A DNA stretch of 64,000 nt from Labilibaculum antarcticum (lineage in GTDB: Bacteria; Bacteroidota; Bacteroidia; Bacteroidales; Marinifilaceae): positions 4,744,361-4,808,360 of the forward strand of contig NZ_AP018042.1 of NCBI RefSeq assembly GCF_002356295.1. Direction: 5' to 3'. Below are positions 1 through 8,457 of this stretch, piece after piece (positions within the stretch are counted from its first letter, which is position 1; each line of letters starts with the position of its first letter). Made by a program: the position numbers and the translations under genes. Below the pieces are notes generated by a model. That model was given only the letters and a program-made list of their open reading frames with translations. It did not search any database and was not told where the DNA came from.

Positions 1-1
1 G

Positions 2-1789
2 TTCTCCAGCGATGGTAGTAAATTGTTGGTGAGTAGCAATGAAACGGGTATTTACAACCTGTTTGAAATTCCTGTTGACGGATCTCCTGCTAAACAATTG
101 ACGAATTCGGAAAAGGAATCTTTTTTCGGATTGGCTTATTTCCCAAACAGTGATAAGGTGCTTTTATCCTACGATCAGGGGGGGAATGAGAACAATCATA
201 TTTACATGAGAGATGTGGATAGTACGATTACCGATTTAACTCCTTTTGAAGGCGCAAGAGCAGGATTTTGGGGCTGGGACCGCGATGAGAAATCGTTTTA
301 CTACCAAAGCAATAAGCGAGATCCAAAATTTATGGATTTGTATCAGATCGGTCTGGAATCCATAGAGAAAGGCGATTTTACTGCAAAAATGTTGTATGAA
401 AATAACGACGGATTGGATGTTGCCGCCAAAAGTAAGGACAATAGATATCTTGCCTTGACCCAAAGCATAACTACAAATAACAACGAAATGTATTTGTACG
501 ATCGGAAATCGGGCAAGAAAAAGCACATTTCAAAACATTCTGGCGATGCCACTTACAATCCTCAGTTTTTTAGTTTGGATCATAAGTATTTGTACTATTT
601 AAGTAATGAAGATTCGGATTTTGTTTATCTGAATAAATACGACATTGAATTGGGTGAAAAGGAAATGGTTTTTAAGGCCGATTGGGATGTTTGGTATGCT
701 TACGATTCGTACAATGAAAAATACCGGATTATTGGGATTAATGAAGATGGCAAAACGAATGTTAAGATGATCGATTTGGCAACGAATGAGGAAGTGAAAC
801 TGCCCGAAATAAAAGGTGGTGACATAAAATCAGTGGGTCTGACAAAGGATGAGAGTCGTGTCCGTTTGGTTGTTGGAACCTCTGTTTCGCCTAATAACAT
901 TTATGTTTTTGAACTGGGAGATGCTGAAGCGAAAAAATTGACTGAGACTTTAAATCCCGAAATAGATCCTGCTAATTTGGTTGAGGCAAAAGTGGTTCGT
1001 TACGAATCGTTTGACGGTGTTATGATTCCAGCCATTTACTATCAGCCTAAAATTGCGGCTACAGATCGTAAAGTTCCTGCTGTTGTATGGGTTCATGGTG
1101 GTCCGGGTGGACAATCGAGAGTGAGTTACTTCTCTTTAATTCAGTTTATGGTGAACCATGGCTATGCTGTTTTGGCGGTAAATAATCGTGGCAGTAGTGG
1201 TTATGGTAAGGAGTTTTATGCGATGGATGACAAGAAGCATGGTGACGAGGATTTGAAGGACTGTATTTGGGGAAAGGAATTTTTGGCCTCGACAGGTGTT
1301 GTTGATGAAACAAAAATTGGAATTATTGGCGGTTCGTATGGCGGTTACATGACGATGGCTGCATTGGCTTTTACTCCTGAGGAATTTGAGGTGGGTGTTA
1401 ATATTTTTGGGGTGACCAATTGGTTGCGTACCTTAAAATCAATTCCTCCTTATTGGGAATCATTCCGTAAGGCTTTGTATGCCGAAATTGGTGATCCTAC
1501 AACCATTGATTCTGTTGCCTTATATAATAAATCGCCACTGTTTTTTGCTGATCAAGTAACGAAACCACTAATGGTGTTGCAGGGAGCAAATGATGTTCGT
1601 GTTTTGAAAGCGGAATCGGATGAGATTGTTGACGCTGTGAAAAAGAATGGTGTACCTGTTGAATATATCGTATTTGATGATGAAGGGCATGGTTTCCGTA
1701 AAAAGGAAAATGAGATTAAAGGATACGGTCAGGTTGTAGTATTCCTTGATAAGTATTTGAAGAAAGAAGAAGTTGTTGCGACTGAATAG
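2..1789 (+). CDS. S9 family prolyl oligopeptidase-type peptidase, 5' end outside window
   Basis: Serine peptidase of clan SC, family S9, which cleaves peptides, usually in the periplasm. The reading frame is open to the first base of the window, so the true start and any signal peptide lie upstream; the first in-window start candidate is a TTG at 23. The N-terminal two thirds is a beta-propeller of WD40-like or TolB-like blades. The C-terminal third is an alpha/beta hydrolase with the oxyanion-region motif HGGPGG, nucleophile motif GGSYGG (Ser codon 1334-1336), the Asp of GANDVRV (codon 1592-1594) and the His of DEGHGF (codon 1688-1690), so the catalytic triad is complete. A bidirectional terminator follows. 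Family is certain; substrate is unknown. Confidence 0.93.
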   Translation, partial: FSSDGSKLLVSSNETGIYNLFEIPVDGSPAKQLTNSEKESFFGLAYFPNSDKVLLSYDQGGNENNHIYMRDVDSTITDLTPFEGARAGFWGWDRDEKSFYYQSNKRDPKFMDLYQIGLESIEKGDFTAKMLYENNDGLDVAAKSKDNRYLALTQSITTNNNEMYLYDRKSGKKKHISKHSGDATYNPQFFSLDHKYLYYLSNEDSDFVYLNKYDIELGEKEMVFKADWDVWYAYDSYNEKYRIIGINEDGKTNVKMIDLATNEEVKLPEIKGGDIKSVGLTKDESRVRLVVGTSVSPNNIYVFELGDAEAKKLTETLNPEIDPANLVEAKVVRYESFDGVMIPAIYYQPKIAATDRKVPAVVWVHGGPGGQSRVSYFSLIQFMVNHGYAVLAVNNRGSSGYGKEFYAMDDKKHGDEDLKDCIWGKEFLASTGVVDETKIGIIGGSYGGYMTMAALAFTPEEFEVGVNIFGVTNWLRTLKSIPPYWESFRKALYAEIGDPTTIDSVALYNKSPLFFADQVTKPLMVLQGANDVRVLKAESDEIVDAVKKNGVPVEYIVFDDEGHGFRKKENEIKGYGQVVVFLDKYLKKEEVVATE

Positions 1790-1810
1790 ACAAAACAAAT
1801 AGGAACAAAA

Positions 1811-1846
1811 AAAAATGCAGTAACCATTGGGTTACTGCATTTTTTG
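1811..1846. terminator. Bidirectional intrinsic terminator
   Basis: A perfect 15-bp inverted repeat (arms 1811-1825 and 1830-1844) with a 4-nt loop, flanked by an A-run on the left and a T-run on the right. It lies between the convergent S9 peptidase and superoxide reductase genes and can serve both. Confidence 0.9.
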
Positions 1847-1863
1847 TATTTATTAACGAGTAG

Positions 1864-2244
1864 TTATTCTGCAATTTCTACTAATTTTTCATCGGAGTGC
1901 CATAAGCCATGCTTTGTGCAGTAAGCTGTAGCGGTTAGTTTCATTTTACGAGAGGGTACTACGTAAAAATCTACTTCAGCCTGATTGGCTTCACCACCTA
2001 AAATTCCTGTTGAAAAATTAGCTTGTGTTAACATTTTCTCACCATCCCAAAGTTGAAGCCAAGCTACATAATGATCTAAATCATCTGGGTGAGAATAAGC
2101 ATCACCAATTTTCACTTTTACTTTGAATTTTTCACCTTTTTTAGCTGAGTCATCACAGTAAACGAATGCAGAATGTCTGTCGATATAATCTTTCTTAGCT
2201 TCACCATCAATGGTGTTAATGTCTTGGTACTTGTTAATTTTCAT
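1864..2244 (-). CDS. Superoxide reductase (neelaredoxin / class II SOR)
   Basis: Reduces superoxide to hydrogen peroxide at a mononuclear iron centre in the cytoplasm without making oxygen, typical of anaerobes that meet oxygen. The 126-aa length fits the neelaredoxin class, which lacks the N-terminal desulforedoxin domain; no such cysteines are seen at the N-terminus. Iron ligands can be placed at His24, His52, His58 (the HPDDLDH motif), Cys109 and His112 (in YCTKHGLW). The position before the first His pair, often Glu-Lys, is Asp22-Arg23 here. The gene lies 63 bp downstream of a peroxiredoxin on the same strand. That pairing makes sense because the peroxide produced by this enzyme is the substrate of the other. 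Confidence 0.92.
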   Translation of the reverse strand: MKINKYQDINTIDGEAKKDYIDRHSAFVYCDDSAKKGEKFKVKVKIGDAYSHPDDLDHYVAWLQLWDGEKMLTQANFSTGILGGEANQAEVDFYVVPSRKMKLTATAYCTKHGLWHSDEKLVEIAE

Positions 2245-2307
2245 GTTTTGTTTTTTTGATTTTATTCCCGGATAAATCCAGGATGAGAGGATTGTTTTGT
2301 CTTTTTA

Positions 2308-2940
2308 TTAGTTTTTGCTTAGGTAGTCGGCAACACCTGCAGCAGTAGCTTGCATCGCTTCTTTTCCTTTGTTCCAGTTTGCAGGACAAACTTCGCCATT
2401 TTCTTCGAAATGCTGTAATGCATCAACCATACGAATTGCTTCATCAACACTTCTTCCCAATGGTAAATCGTTAATTACAGAGTGACGAACAGTTCCTCTT
2501 TTATCGATAAGGAATAAGCCACGGTAAGCAACAGGTTCTCCGGTAGAAACAGCATTTCCTTCTTCATTGTAATCGTACTCTGATGCTAATACACCATAGT
2601 TTTCAGAAATTGTTTTCGACAAATCGGCCACCAAAGGATAAGTTACACCTTTAATTCCACCTTTATTTTTCTCAGTATTTAACCACGCAAAGTGAGAATA
2701 CGGTGAATCAACAGAACAACCAACTACCGCTACGTTTCTAGCCTCAAATTCTGCTAATTTTTCCTGAAAAGCGATCAATTCTGTAGGACAGACGAAAGTG
2801 AAATCAAGAGGATAGAAGAAGAATACTACTTCTTTTTTTCCAATATACTGGTCCAATGAAAATTCTTCAACAATTTGATTTCCGTTTATCACAGCGCCAG
2901 CAGAGAATGAAGGTGCTTTTTTTCCAATTAAAGTTTGCAT
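2308..2940 (-). CDS. Typical 2-Cys peroxiredoxin (AhpC/Prx1 type)
   Basis: Thiol peroxidase that reduces H2O2 and organic peroxides in the cytoplasm. The peroxidatic Cys51 sits in DFTFVCPTE and the resolving Cys near residue 185 in GEVCPANW; length 210 aa is normal for the Prx1/AhpC1 class with a C-terminal arm. It is the first gene of a likely two-gene unit with the superoxide reductase. A very good Bacteroidota promoter (2989-3020) lies about 50 bp upstream of the ATG, with a small palindrome in its spacer. Reductant (thioredoxin or AhpF-like) cannot be told from the window. Confidence 0.93.
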   Translation of the reverse strand: MQTLIGKKAPSFSAGAVINGNQIVEEFSLDQYIGKKEVVFFFYPLDFTFVCPTELIAFQEKLAEFEARNVAVVGCSVDSPYSHFAWLNTEKNKGGIKGVTYPLVADLSKTISENYGVLASEYDYNEEGNAVSTGEPVAYRGLFLIDKRGTVRHSVINDLPLGRSVDEAIRMVDALQHFEENGEVCPANWNKGKEAMQATAAGVADYLSKN

Positions 2941-2988
2941 ATTATTTCGATTTTAAATTATTGTTAATCTTGTTTATTGTAACGCCTG

Positions 2989-3020
2989 CAAATGTAGAAT
3001 TGATTTGACTAAGTCACAAA
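2989..3020 (-). promoter_or_regulatory. Bacteroidota-type promoter for the peroxiredoxin gene
   Basis: On the minus strand the -33 element TTTG (3017-3020) is followed after 20 nt by TACATTTG (2989-2996), an exact match to the published Bacteroides consensus TAnnTTTG. The spacer holds TGACTAAGTCA (3006-3016), an 11-bp palindrome that could be an operator. Confidence 0.75.
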
Positions 3021-3168
3021 TTATATTAATCAATAATCTTTATACCAGCATCGAGAGAATTAATATCATAGGTGATAGATTCTTTAACTATTCAGTCTTT
3101 CAGAGATATCAAATTGCCGGCAAAGGATAAAGTCTCATAAAGTTTTTATTTGAAGGATAATTTTTAGT

Positions 3169-3196
3169 TTTGTAGAAGTGAACAAATTTAGCTTTG
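3169..3196 (+). promoter_or_regulatory. Possible promoter for the esterase-like gene
   Basis: TAGCTTTG (3189-3196) matches TAnnTTTG exactly and lies about 60 bp before the ATG. The TTTG at 3169-3172 is only 16 nt upstream of it, shorter than usual, so the upstream element is uncertain. Confidence 0.45.
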
Positions 3197-3256
3197 ATAG
3201 AATTGTTTTAATTTTTAAGATGTTCCCGGAAAAGCTATAAAACGAATAAAAAATAA

Positions 3257-4069
3257 ATGCAAGAGTTTGATAATATTATAGAACTTACTGATTTTGAGGG
3301 TTGTGCTGGAAAAATAAATGTATCGATATTTAAAACGGGAGCAAGATCCTGGGTTCCGTACTTTGTTTACCTACCTCCTAATTGGAGTCCAAATGAAACC
3401 TATCCTCTGGTGCTGTTTTTACACGGACAAGGTGGTGATGAAGGTACTTTTAATAAATATGTTCAGGCAGAACAATTGAATGAATGGATTACAAATGGAG
3501 ATATTGAGCCGCTTGTGATTGCTGGAATTCGTGGAGATAATGATCGCGATAACGTTCAGTGGTTTGCAGAGGAAAATGAAAGTCTTTTGGTAAAAGAGCA
3601 AGGAGGTGAATTCATACAGTTTTGTCAGAATTCTTTTCATGCAGGAGATCATGGAAAACAGATTTCTATTGAAGGTCATTCACGTGGTGCGGCTGGTGCC
3701 ATTCATTACTATTTAAAATATCCGGGTTTGTTTTCGTCGATTGTTGGTATGGGTTATGTAAGTGACTACACTCTGGAGGATAATTTCTTCCTTGGGCGAA
3801 AGAATTTAGAGGCATTAAAAAGGGAATCAACATGGCTGAAACTTGAAATTGGTACTGAGGATAGTTTTGTTCGGAACAAGAATCGAAGAGCATGTTTTGA
3901 GATGCATCAGTTCTTAAAAGAAAATTCGATTGAGCATTCTTTTGAAATATTGCATGGAGTAGAACATGGTTTTGATACTTATTGGAATTATTACAGTGAT
4001 GAAGAAATGTTGAATGGTTTGGCTCATTTGAAGTTTCATGAGCGTAGCAGAAAGAGAAATTGTAGGTAA
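3257..4069 (+). CDS. Alpha/beta hydrolase, esterase/dienelactone hydrolase-like
   Basis: Probable carboxylesterase or peptidase-like hydrolase with no signal peptide, so likely cytoplasmic. The fold is shown by the oxyanion-loop motif LVLFLHGQGG (residues 51-60), the nucleophile elbow GHSRG (Ser142), the acid in GTEDSF (Asp202) and the His in GVEHGFD (His237). The order and spacing are those of the polyhydroxybutyrate-depolymerase/prolyl-oligopeptidase branch. It stands alone between a promoter region and a MORN-repeat gene on the same strand (64-bp gap). Catalytic class is well supported; substrate is unknown. Confidence 0.82.
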   Translation: MQEFDNIIELTDFEGCAGKINVSIFKTGARSWVPYFVYLPPNWSPNETYPLVLFLHGQGGDEGTFNKYVQAEQLNEWITNGDIEPLVIAGIRGDNDRDNVQWFAEENESLLVKEQGGEFIQFCQNSFHAGDHGKQISIEGHSRGAAGAIHYYLKYPGLFSSIVGMGYVSDYTLEDNFFLGRKNLEALKRESTWLKLEIGTEDSFVRNKNRRACFEMHQFLKENSIEHSFEILHGVEHGFDTYWNYYSDEEMLNGLAHLKFHERSRKRNCR

Positions 4070-4133
4070 ATACTTCGCTTAATATGGAAAAAGTTAGCTA
4101 TTTTGTACATAATTATTAAAAAATTGATTTCAT

Positions 4134-5216
4134 ATGAACTTAGCCCGCTATTTATTCGTTTTTATCGTACTTCTTCCGTTTGCCAGTATAGCTCAGGATA
4201 CTGTATATTTTAATCAGGATTGGCTGGCTGCTGAGAAAGAGAACGCTCAGTATTTTTCTACGATAAATCCAATTACTGAGAATCAATTTTTGGTAAAGGA
4301 CTTCACAATTGATAAGGTGCTTCTGTCTGAATATCATTATAAGGGTTTACAAGCAAATATAGATTGGAACAAGCTTTACGAAGTAGGTTTTAATCAGTAT
4401 GCAGTGGAGAATGGTACTAGTCGTAATTATTATCCTTCAGGTTCGATAAAAAAGGAGTTTGAATATGTAGACGGAGAACAGAAAGGCATGGTGACTTTAT
4501 GGTGGGAAAATGGAAAAAAGGAAAAAGAATTTTTTGCTGTAAATAATATTGCAAATGGAATTTACTCAGAGTTTTTCGAAAGTGGAGAGCCTAGTTTAAG
4601 TGTGAAATTTCAAAATGATACTTTGCATGGTCCTGCTATCTATTATTATCCGAATGGTAAGATATCCCATATGGGGAAGTTCAATAAAGGAATTAAGTTT
4701 GGAATTTGGACATACCTTTCGGAAGATGGCAAGCCAGTTGCCGAAGAATTATACCAAGACACATATTTTATTGATGGAGCTGATGTTAATATTAGTTTTC
4801 CGGAAGGAGTGTGGTATTTATCGGAGAGGTACAAGCTTGATGACAGATTGAGTTTCCTTTTTTACAGACTTGCAATGAATGAAGATGAGAATATAGAAGA
4901 TTTAGCATCTTGTCTGATTTCTTTGGAAGATGTTCCATTGGATATTGGACTGATTGATTATTCCTCGTTCAGAAGAAGACGCCTCTCGGTGGATGTAAAG
5001 AGAGTAATTACAAAGGAGAAAGATCTATTTACTCTTCCTCAAAGCATTGGTTATTTCGCGAATCATACCGATTCCAATAATAATGAGCGAACAACTATTG
5101 TTTTGCATTCTGTTCAAGCTGGAGTTGGAATGGAATTAGTCCTTGACTGTTCAAGTGAAAATTACGAAACTTTAAAAGAGGAATTTGAATACATACTGCA
5201 ATCTCTTAAAAAATAA
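4134..5216 (+). CDS. Exported MORN-repeat (MORN_2/YwqK-like) protein
   Basis: A secreted or periplasmic protein of unknown function. Residues 1-20 form a signal peptide ending SIA-Q. From about residue 95 to 205 there are four or five repeats of the form Y-x-x-G-x-x-x-x-E...G-x-x-x-G-x-W, for example YPSGSIKKEF, WWENGKKEKEF, FFESGEPSLSV and YYPNGKISHM, which is the MORN_2 pattern. The C-terminal 150 residues have no recognised domain. Such repeats often mediate protein or lipid contacts. Some databases call relatives YwqK-family antitoxins, but nothing here suggests a toxin partner. The MOSC gene follows 25 bp downstream. Confidence 0.75.
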   Translation: MNLARYLFVFIVLLPFASIAQDTVYFNQDWLAAEKENAQYFSTINPITENQFLVKDFTIDKVLLSEYHYKGLQANIDWNKLYEVGFNQYAVENGTSRNYYPSGSIKKEFEYVDGEQKGMVTLWWENGKKEKEFFAVNNIANGIYSEFFESGEPSLSVKFQNDTLHGPAIYYYPNGKISHMGKFNKGIKFGIWTYLSEDGKPVAEELYQDTYFIDGADVNISFPEGVWYLSERYKLDDRLSFLFYRLAMNEDENIEDLASCLISLEDVPLDIGLIDYSSFRRRRLSVDVKRVITKEKDLFTLPQSIGYFANHTDSNNNERTTIVLHSVQAGVGMELVLDCSSENYETLKEEFEYILQSLKK

Positions 5217-5241
5217 TTGCAAAAATATTTTAAACCAAAGA

Positions 5242-5868
5242 ATGAAAGTCGTTTCTACAAACATAGGGGAAAGTGTTGAAATCAATTATCACGGAAAAAT
5301 TGAAAAAACAGGCATGTATAAATATGCTGTCGATCAGGCAATTTGTTTGGCGAAGAATGATGTCGTTAACGACTCGGTAATTGACCGAAAGTATCATGGT
5401 GGTGCAGATAAAGCCTGTTATTGGTACTCGGAAAAGCATTATGAATTTTGGAAAGAGAAATTCCCCCGTTCGGATTGGAATTATGGAATGTTTGGAGAGA
5501 ATTTAACCATTTCGGAATTAGATGAAGGAAACATTAAAATTGGTGATGTCTTTAAAATTGGAAATGCCAAGGTTCAGGTTTCTCAACCCAGACAACCGTG
5601 TTACAAACTAAATTACCGTTTTGATTGCAGCAGTATGGTTCGTCAATTTATAGATGCTGGTTTCCCGGGCATATACGTTCGTGTGCTTGAGGAAGGAGAA
5701 GTAAGAAAAGGTGATGAATTAATTTTGCTTGAAAGCAGAGAAGAAAGCCTTTCAATTAGAGAGGTGTACAATTTATTATATGAATCTTCCAAAGATGAAC
5801 TAAAACTCGATAAAGCAATATCTGATCCTGCACTTGCAGTAAGTTGTAAAAAAGATCTAAAGAAATAA
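5242..5868 (+). CDS. MOSC domain protein (YiiM-like)
   Basis: MOSC domains bind molybdenum cofactor or catalyse sulfur and N-hydroxylated-base chemistry; YiiM relatives reduce N-hydroxylated purines. Recognisable motifs are DRKYHGGADKACYWYS (early), MFGENLT (middle) and the conserved Cys in QPRQPCYKL. I chose the ATG at 5242 because the protein then begins MKVVSTNIG, the usual MOSC start. The frame stays open upstream to an ATG at 5185, but that start would add 19 untypical residues and overlap the MORN gene by 32 bp. Length is 208 aa. It is probably co-transcribed with the MORN gene, and a strong terminator follows. Confidence 0.85.
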   Translation: MKVVSTNIGESVEINYHGKIEKTGMYKYAVDQAICLAKNDVVNDSVIDRKYHGGADKACYWYSEKHYEFWKEKFPRSDWNYGMFGENLTISELDEGNIKIGDVFKIGNAKVQVSQPRQPCYKLNYRFDCSSMVRQFIDAGFPGIYVRVLEEGEVRKGDELILLESREESLSIREVYNLLYESSKDELKLDKAISDPALAVSCKKDLKK

Positions 5869-5869
5869 G

Positions 5870-5897
5870 AAAGGACAGCATCTGCTGTCCTTTTTGT
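5870..5897. terminator. Intrinsic terminator between convergent genes
   Basis: Inverted repeat AAAGGACAGCA / TGCTGTCCTTT (5870-5880 and 5883-5893) followed by a T-run. It ends the MOSC gene on the plus strand and may also serve the convergent lipoprotein gene. Confidence 0.85.
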
Positions 5898-5900
5898 ATG

Positions 5901-6635
5901 TTAACTTCCTAGTATTATTTTTCGGATTAATGCTTCATGGTCGGTTCCCGATACATCCATATTAAATCCTATTTTATAGATCAAACCATTGTACCAGGTG
6001 TAATATTGTGATGATCCAGTGGACTCCTTGTCCAATAGGTTATCCTCTTCAATGAATTTATAATAATCAAACATTCTTGGCCAAATTCCAGCTGCTGGTT
6101 TGTAATACAATGGATGAGTTCCCTCCAATACTAATTTTTGATAATTACTAGGAAGATTTTCTTCCATCGCTAAAGTGGTTTCAGGGTCTAAAAAAGGATC
6201 TTCAGGATATTGAGTTATCGAGATAATAAAGAAATCTTTAAAATCGGTTTGGTATCCTGTTGTATTCTCTAAATAAGAGAACTGAACTTGAAATACCAAT
6301 TTGTTGAATGCATTCCATGAAGTTACAATATTTGCTTGTTGCTGTGCAGGTGTAAATGGCAAATCATCTATAGATAAAAGGTTTATCTTATCTCTCATAA
6401 CGGAAGGAATACTTGATAATGCCTGAGAAAAACTTACGGGAGCATAATAGTCAACTTTCTCGCGAAATTGTAATAATTTAAAATCATAGTTATAGGTGTG
6501 ATCTCTACCATCAACTTCATTCAAACTTTCCAGCAATGCTTCGTTTTCATCAATATAACCTGAATATTCGTTGTCTTTTGCACATGAAAAACTTCCAATG
6601 ATGAAAAGTATAATGAAAAAATAATGACGTTTCAT
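5901..6635 (-). CDS. Hypothetical lipoprotein
   Basis: Not recognised. The N-terminus is a lipoprotein signal peptide with lipobox IGSFSC (Cys18), followed by polar CAKDNEYSG, so the protein is probably anchored in the outer membrane or periplasm. The mature 226 residues contain several aromatic-rich stretches and no familiar motif. It is transcribed alone, with a 134-bp gap to the upstream M28 peptidase gene on the same strand, so joint transcription is possible but not shown. Confidence 0.7.
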   Translation of the reverse strand: MKRHYFFIILFIIGSFSCAKDNEYSGYIDENEALLESLNEVDGRDHTYNYDFKLLQFREKVDYYAPVSFSQALSSIPSVMRDKINLLSIDDLPFTPAQQQANIVTSWNAFNKLVFQVQFSYLENTTGYQTDFKDFFIISITQYPEDPFLDPETTLAMEENLPSNYQKLVLEGTHPLYYKPAAGIWPRMFDYYKFIEEDNLLDKESTGSSQYYTWYNGLIYKIGFNMDVSGTDHEALIRKIILGS

Positions 6636-6769
6636 AATGATGTAATTAGGTAAATCAATAGTAACAATACAAACATACGTAAAAAATGATTTTATGTTAT
6701 GTCTTGTTTAAAATTAAATAACTAAAAAATAACTTTTTGGCTCTAATTACGGTCATTACATACAGTGAG

Positions 6770-8290
6770 CTAATTTTCGTTTGCGAGTTCCCACGCAGTT
6801 AAAAATACAAGTTCAGATACTCGTTTTATGGCCTGAAAATCTATCTTTTCGGCTGTGTCGCTTGCTTGGTGATAGTCTTTGTGTAAGCCGTTAAAATAAA
6901 AAATAGCGGGAATCCCATGTTTTACAAAGGATGCTTGATCTGAAGCTCGATACAGAAAATTATCAGGCGTATCGTATTTGTAATCAAGCTGTAATTTTGT
7001 GCTGATCTGATTTATACTATCGGATATGACTTTCAATTTGGGCTTAAGATGATTGGCTCCCAGCAAGTAAATATAATCTGTGGTATCATGAAATTGGTCG
7101 TATCGGCCCAGCATATCCAAATTTAAATTCCCAACAATTTTCGATAAAGGCACCGGTGGGTTGTCAGTAAAATATTTTGATCCGTACAAACCTTTTTCTT
7201 CGCCGGTAAATGCAACAAATACAATACTTCTTTTTGTTTTATGTCCATTATCACTTGCTTCCTGAAATTTTCGTGCAATCTCTATGATTGACGCAGTTCC
7301 TGAAGCATTATCATTCGCTCCATTGAATATTTCACCATCTTTTTTTCCAATATGATCGTAATGAGCAGAAATAACTAAAACTTCTTCCTTTTTATCGGTT
7401 CCCGGCAAAAAGGCGAACACATTCTCAGTACTTACTTCCTTGTATTTTAAGCTGAAATTAAAAGCAAACTTTCGATTTGCTTGTTCGCTTTGGTTTACCT
7501 GATTAGTCGCTAATATTTGTTTTAATCTTTTTGGTTTAATTTGAAGAAGTGCACTGGCAACAGAATTTGAGATTGCTCCTTGAAAGGTGTTCATTCTGCT
7601 TTTGTATTTGGTAAAAGATTGGTTCGAACTTATGGAATCAAAAGGATTAGATTTACCATTAATTTCCGATTTAAGCTTCATTCCTCTAGGAGATATTGCT
7701 TTTCTCTTGTTCAGTAATCCCTTGTATTGATTGTTTTGATTTGGATTGCAAAACAGAACCAATTTGGCTTTGGAAGCAATCACAATATCATTTGATTTTA
7801 TGGCTGCAGCATACAGATTAGAGCTTAGAAAAAGAACTGCTTTATTGGAGTAATCTTTGTTGGTATAGCTTGTGTCAGGGGCAGTTCCTAAAAAAACGAG
7901 ATCCATACTATCGTTTGAATAATTCGTGAATCCTGAAATAAGAATGTCTTCGTAATTTTTAAATTCTTTATCCAAGTTTTTGATTTCCGCCCCAGACTGT
8001 TCTTGTTTGTAAACTGAGAAATTCTGAAAGTATTCTAGACTGTCTTTAGTGCCTGAAGGATTAATTAAATGCGCATTTAGAAATTGTTGATGAATATATT
8101 TAGCTGCAAGCTTTTGCCCTTTACTACCGGTGTCTCTTCCTTCCATATTATCCGAGGCTAGTACTACAACATCGTTTTGTATACGACTTGTCGAAAGTGA
8201 TTTGGAATAGTGCAGAGCAAGGCTGTCTTGAGCATTTAAAAGAGAAAAATTACTTACTGATATAAAAAGGATAAAGATTATTAATCGCAT
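6770..8290 (-). CDS. M28 family zinc aminopeptidase, exported
   Basis: Co-catalytic di-zinc aminopeptidase that trims peptides in the periplasm or outside the cell. A signal peptide spans residues 1-20 (ending LNA-Q). A diverged protease-associated-type region precedes the catalytic domain. The M28 ligands can be read in order: His310 (SAHYDH), Asp327 (GANDNASG), catalytic Glu364-Glu365 (TGEEKG), Asp392 (LDMLGR) and His474 (YHQASDT). Length of 506 aa is normal for the PA-containing subgroup. The catalytic set is complete. It is divergent from pcm (168-bp gap). Confidence 0.92.
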   Translation of the reverse strand: MRLIIFILFISVSNFSLLNAQDSLALHYSKSLSTSRIQNDVVVLASDNMEGRDTGSKGQKLAAKYIHQQFLNAHLINPSGTKDSLEYFQNFSVYKQEQSGAEIKNLDKEFKNYEDILISGFTNYSNDSMDLVFLGTAPDTSYTNKDYSNKAVLFLSSNLYAAAIKSNDIVIASKAKLVLFCNPNQNNQYKGLLNKRKAISPRGMKLKSEINGKSNPFDSISSNQSFTKYKSRMNTFQGAISNSVASALLQIKPKRLKQILATNQVNQSEQANRKFAFNFSLKYKEVSTENVFAFLPGTDKKEEVLVISAHYDHIGKKDGEIFNGANDNASGTASIIEIARKFQEASDNGHKTKRSIVFVAFTGEEKGLYGSKYFTDNPPVPLSKIVGNLNLDMLGRYDQFHDTTDYIYLLGANHLKPKLKVISDSINQISTKLQLDYKYDTPDNFLYRASDQASFVKHGIPAIFYFNGLHKDYHQASDTAEKIDFQAIKRVSELVFLTAWELANEN

Positions 8291-8457
8291 GCCAAACTCT
8301 TAAATTAGTACACTTGAAATTGAATTCAAATTAATAAAATTTGCTTTCCAATTCGCATTTATGCTCTATTTTTCTGCATTAAGTGATAGCTTACGCACTT
8401 TTCGATTCCTTTTTTGTGCCTAAAGTCGTAACTTTAACTAAATAAGGAATTTGAAAT

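Noticed and set aside
708-718. TACGATTCGTA inside the S9 peptidase gene as a BlaI operator
   Set aside because: The half-sites are one base apart rather than six, so the geometry does not match the three blaI sites.
5185-5241. Longer N-terminus for the MOSC protein
   Set aside because: It would overlap the MORN gene by 32 bp and add Asn/Lys-rich residues that are not found in the family; the ATG at 5242 gives the usual start.
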